DNA of 6,116 bases. Origin: Bifidobacterium breve (GTDB lineage Bacteria; Actinomycetota; Actinomycetes; S36-B12). Where the stretch lies: assembly GCA_943328365.2 (NCBI GenBank), contig CALPZT020000103.1, positions 1-6,116 of the forward strand. The letters are read 5' to 3'. The position numbers and the translations under genes were made by a program. Positions 4,749 to 6,116 of the stretch are shown here, piece after piece. Each line of letters opens with the position of its first letter. Position 1 is the first letter of the stretch. The notes under the pieces were generated by a model. That model was not told the DNA's origin, searched no databases, and worked only from the letters and a program-made list of their open reading frames with translations.

Positions 4749-5717
4749 CTAGACGCCGGCGTAGGAATGGAGGCTGTTCACGAAGAAGTTCACCCCGAAG
4801 TAGTTCACGAGGAATGCCAGCCATCCGATGATCACGATCCATGACGCCTTGCTCCCCCGCCACCCGGCGGTCGAGCGCGCATGCAGGTACGCCGCGAAGA
4901 TGACCCACGTGATGAACGCCCAGGTCTCCTTCGGATCCCAGCCCCAGTAGCGTCCCCACGCATTCTCGGCCCAGATTGCGCCTGCGACGACGGCAAAGGT
5001 CCACAGCGGGAAGCTGAATGCCACGACCCGGTTCGTGAACGCCTCGAGCCGCTCGACACTCGGCACGCGGGCGAGCACTCCGTCCGAGCTACCGGTGCGC
5101 GACATCGCGCGCCGCTCGAGCCCGCCCTTGAGCAGGCCGAGCCCCGCAGCGGCCGCGGCAATCGTGAAGGCCCCGGAGCAGATGACCGCAGCCGACACGT
5201 GAATGACGAGCCAGTACGACTTCAAGGCCGGAACGAGCTGCGCAGCCTCGGTGTACAGAACCGTGACCGCCATGCCGAGGGTGAGGAGCACCGGGATGAC
5301 AATGAACAGCCCGAGCCAGCGCACATCGGTGCGCAATGAGAGGAACAAGAACACCGCGAGCGTGGCAAGGGCCGCCGTGATCGAGAACTCGTACATGTTG
5401 CCCCAGGGCACCCGGCCGGCCCACAGGCCGCGCATGACGACCCCGGCGAGGAGCAGTGCAAAAGACAGCCAGGTGAGCGACATGGCGATGTTCGCCGAGC
5501 GGCGGCCTGCCTCGGCCGGCTCGCCCGCCGACACAGTGCGCGTGAGGATGGCAGTCGAGCCCTGGCCAACTATCACGTCAGCTGGCGCCACGACTGTCGA
5601 AGCCCGGCGCCGACCCGCGGCGAACGAGATCGCAAAGGCGACCATCGCGATGGTCAGGGTGATCATCGCCGCGTAGATCGCCGCATTGCTCGCCTGCGCT
5701 AATGCCTCTGTCGTCAC
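4749..5717 (-). CDS. ccsB: Cytochrome c biogenesis protein CcsB (ResC/CcsA type)
   Basis: Multi-pass membrane haem-handling subunit of System II cytochrome c maturation. With ResB it carries haem across the membrane and attaches it to apocytochrome c. 322 residues, normal length. The haem-binding tryptophan-rich WWD segment is WAENAWGRYWGWDPKETW (249-266). Conserved histidines expected to ligate haem: His173 in SYWLVIHVSAA, His279 in AYLHARST and His317 in NSLHSYAGV. Hydrophobic helices cover most of the chain; a hydrophilic loop (about 35-74) follows the first helix. The start is a GTG at 5717, with AAAGGAG at 5723-5729 five bases upstream. The GTG overlaps the resB stop by 4 bp, which implies translational coupling. 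Leu6 is a TTA codon. Confidence 0.96.
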   Translation of the reverse strand: MTTEALAQASNAAIYAAMITLTIAMVAFAISFAAGRRRASTVVAPADVIVGQGSTAILTRTVSAGEPAEAGRRSANIAMSLTWLSFALLLAGVVMRGLWAGRVPWGNMYEFSITAALATLAVFLFLSLRTDVRWLGLFIVIPVLLTLGMAVTVLYTEAAQLVPALKSYWLVIHVSAAVICSGAFTIAAAAAGLGLLKGGLERRAMSRTGSSDGVLARVPSVERLEAFTNRVVAFSFPLWTFAVVAGAIWAENAWGRYWGWDPKETWAFITWVIFAAYLHARSTAGWRGSKASWIVIIGWLAFLVNYFGVNFFVNSLHSYAGV

Positions 5718-6116
5718 ATCTGCTCCTTTGAATGCGCTCGGCTCTTCACAGTCAATTCGTCGTTCGTGATCGCCCCCACGAGGGCACCAATGTCGTCGGT
5801 CAAGGCTCCGAGGTCTATGTCGTCAAGGCTAGACGACCTGGTGATCCCAGCCACTTGAAGAACGGTAGCCGCTCCGGTCGTCGAATCCCCGGTCGGGGAG
5901 ATTGCCTTGACCCAGATTCGGCGACGCCGCACGAACAGCGAGAGCATGAGTCCGATGATCGCGAGGGTCGCCGAGACGAGGGCCGCCTCCTTGCCGGGGT
6001 CATAGGCGATCTGGAACGAGGCCCAGCGGTCGATCCCGGTGAACATCATCGAGCCCGTGCCGTCTGGCCACTCCCACACCTGACCGGGGCGCTGGGTTGC
6101 GAGGCCGATCTGGGTC
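5714..6116 (-). CDS. resB: Cytochrome c biogenesis protein ResB, C-terminal part (5' end cut by window edge)
   Basis: The last 133 residues of ResB, the partner of CcsB in the System II haem-ligation complex. The frame stays open to the right edge, so the true start is outside. Visible: the end of the large extracytoplasmic domain with GTGSMMFTGIDRWASFQIAYDPGK (quoted in parts: GTGSMMFTG, then DRWASFQIAYDPGK), the usual ResB segment before the last helix; a transmembrane helix (ALVSATLAIIGLMLSLFV) ending in RRRRIWVK; and a cytoplasmic tail of about 60 residues with an acidic stretch SSLDDIDLGALTDD. The stop TGA overlaps the ccsB GTG by 4 bp, and the ccsB Shine-Dalgarno lies inside the last resB codons. 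Confidence 0.94.
   Translation of the reverse strand, partial: TQIGLATQRPGQVWEWPDGTGSMMFTGIDRWASFQIAYDPGKEAALVSATLAIIGLMLSLFVRRRRIWVKAISPTGDSTTGAATVLQVAGITRSSSLDDIDLGALTDDIGALVGAITNDELTVKSRAHSKEQM
5723..5729 (-). promoter_or_regulatory. Ribosome binding site of ccsB, inside resB
   Basis: AAAGGAG on the minus strand, five bases before the GTG at 5717. It identifies that GTG as the ccsB start; no ATG lies near this position in the ccsB frame. It sits within the last codons of resB, consistent with coupled translation of the two complex partners. Confidence 0.8.

Noticed and set aside
4881..5676. Plus-strand open frames opposite ccsB
   Set aside because: They are antisense to clear CcsB sequence with WWD motif and haem histidines. 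No domain or start signal supports them.
1..6116. tRNA, rRNA, CRISPR array or riboswitch
   Set aside because: Almost all of the window is coding. The only gaps (748-780, 3138-3214, 3521-3664, 4655-4748) are accounted for by promoter-like sites, the repeats and one hairpin; no RNA-gene or array pattern was seen.

Overview
The window is a dense, high-GC stretch of an actinobacterial chromosome, most likely from the order Micrococcales. That placement is an inference from base composition, gene content and gene order. It carries menaquinone biosynthesis genes (menB, menE, menA) next to the System II cytochrome c maturation pair resB-ccsB, with two small membrane-protein genes (DUF4229 and PLDc_N type) between them. 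Six of the genes are ordinary housekeeping or conserved actinobacterial genes; the seventh is accessory.

Layout from left to right: (1) menB on the minus strand, cut by the left edge. (2) A 33-bp divergent intergenic region in which each strand has a TANNNT -10-like hexamer exactly 7 bases before its ATG, which suggests two back-to-back leaderless promoters. (3) menE and menA on the plus strand, overlapping by 13 bp. (4) A DUF4229 membrane protein on the minus strand whose 3' end overlaps menA tail to tail by 33 bp. (5) A divergent PLDc_N membrane protein on the plus strand. (6) An island at 3538-4740 holding one gene, described below. (7) ccsB and resB on the minus strand, overlapping by 4 bp; resB is cut by the right edge.

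MenE activates o-succinylbenzoate to its CoA ester, MenB cyclises that to dihydroxynaphthoyl-CoA, and MenA prenylates dihydroxynaphthoate to demethylmenaquinone. ResB and CcsB export and attach haem to apocytochrome c. Together these supply a menaquinone-dependent respiratory chain.

The most unusual part is the island. A 329-residue protein with an AbiEi-like winged-helix N-terminus and a Vsr/DUF559-like PD-(D/E)XK C-terminus sits between two 70-bp inverted repeats. The arms align without a gap over all 70 positions (53 of 70 identical by hand count). Each arm holds two 16-bp dyad sites 20 bp apart, resembling GRCCAG-N4-CTGGTC. The repeats begin 17 bp after the PLDc_N stop and end 8 bp before the ccsB stop, so removing the unit would leave an ordinary 25-bp convergent junction. 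No transposase, toxin partner or target-site duplication was found. It looks like a single-gene mobile or formerly mobile unit, or a gene bracketed by binding sites for its own winged-helix product.
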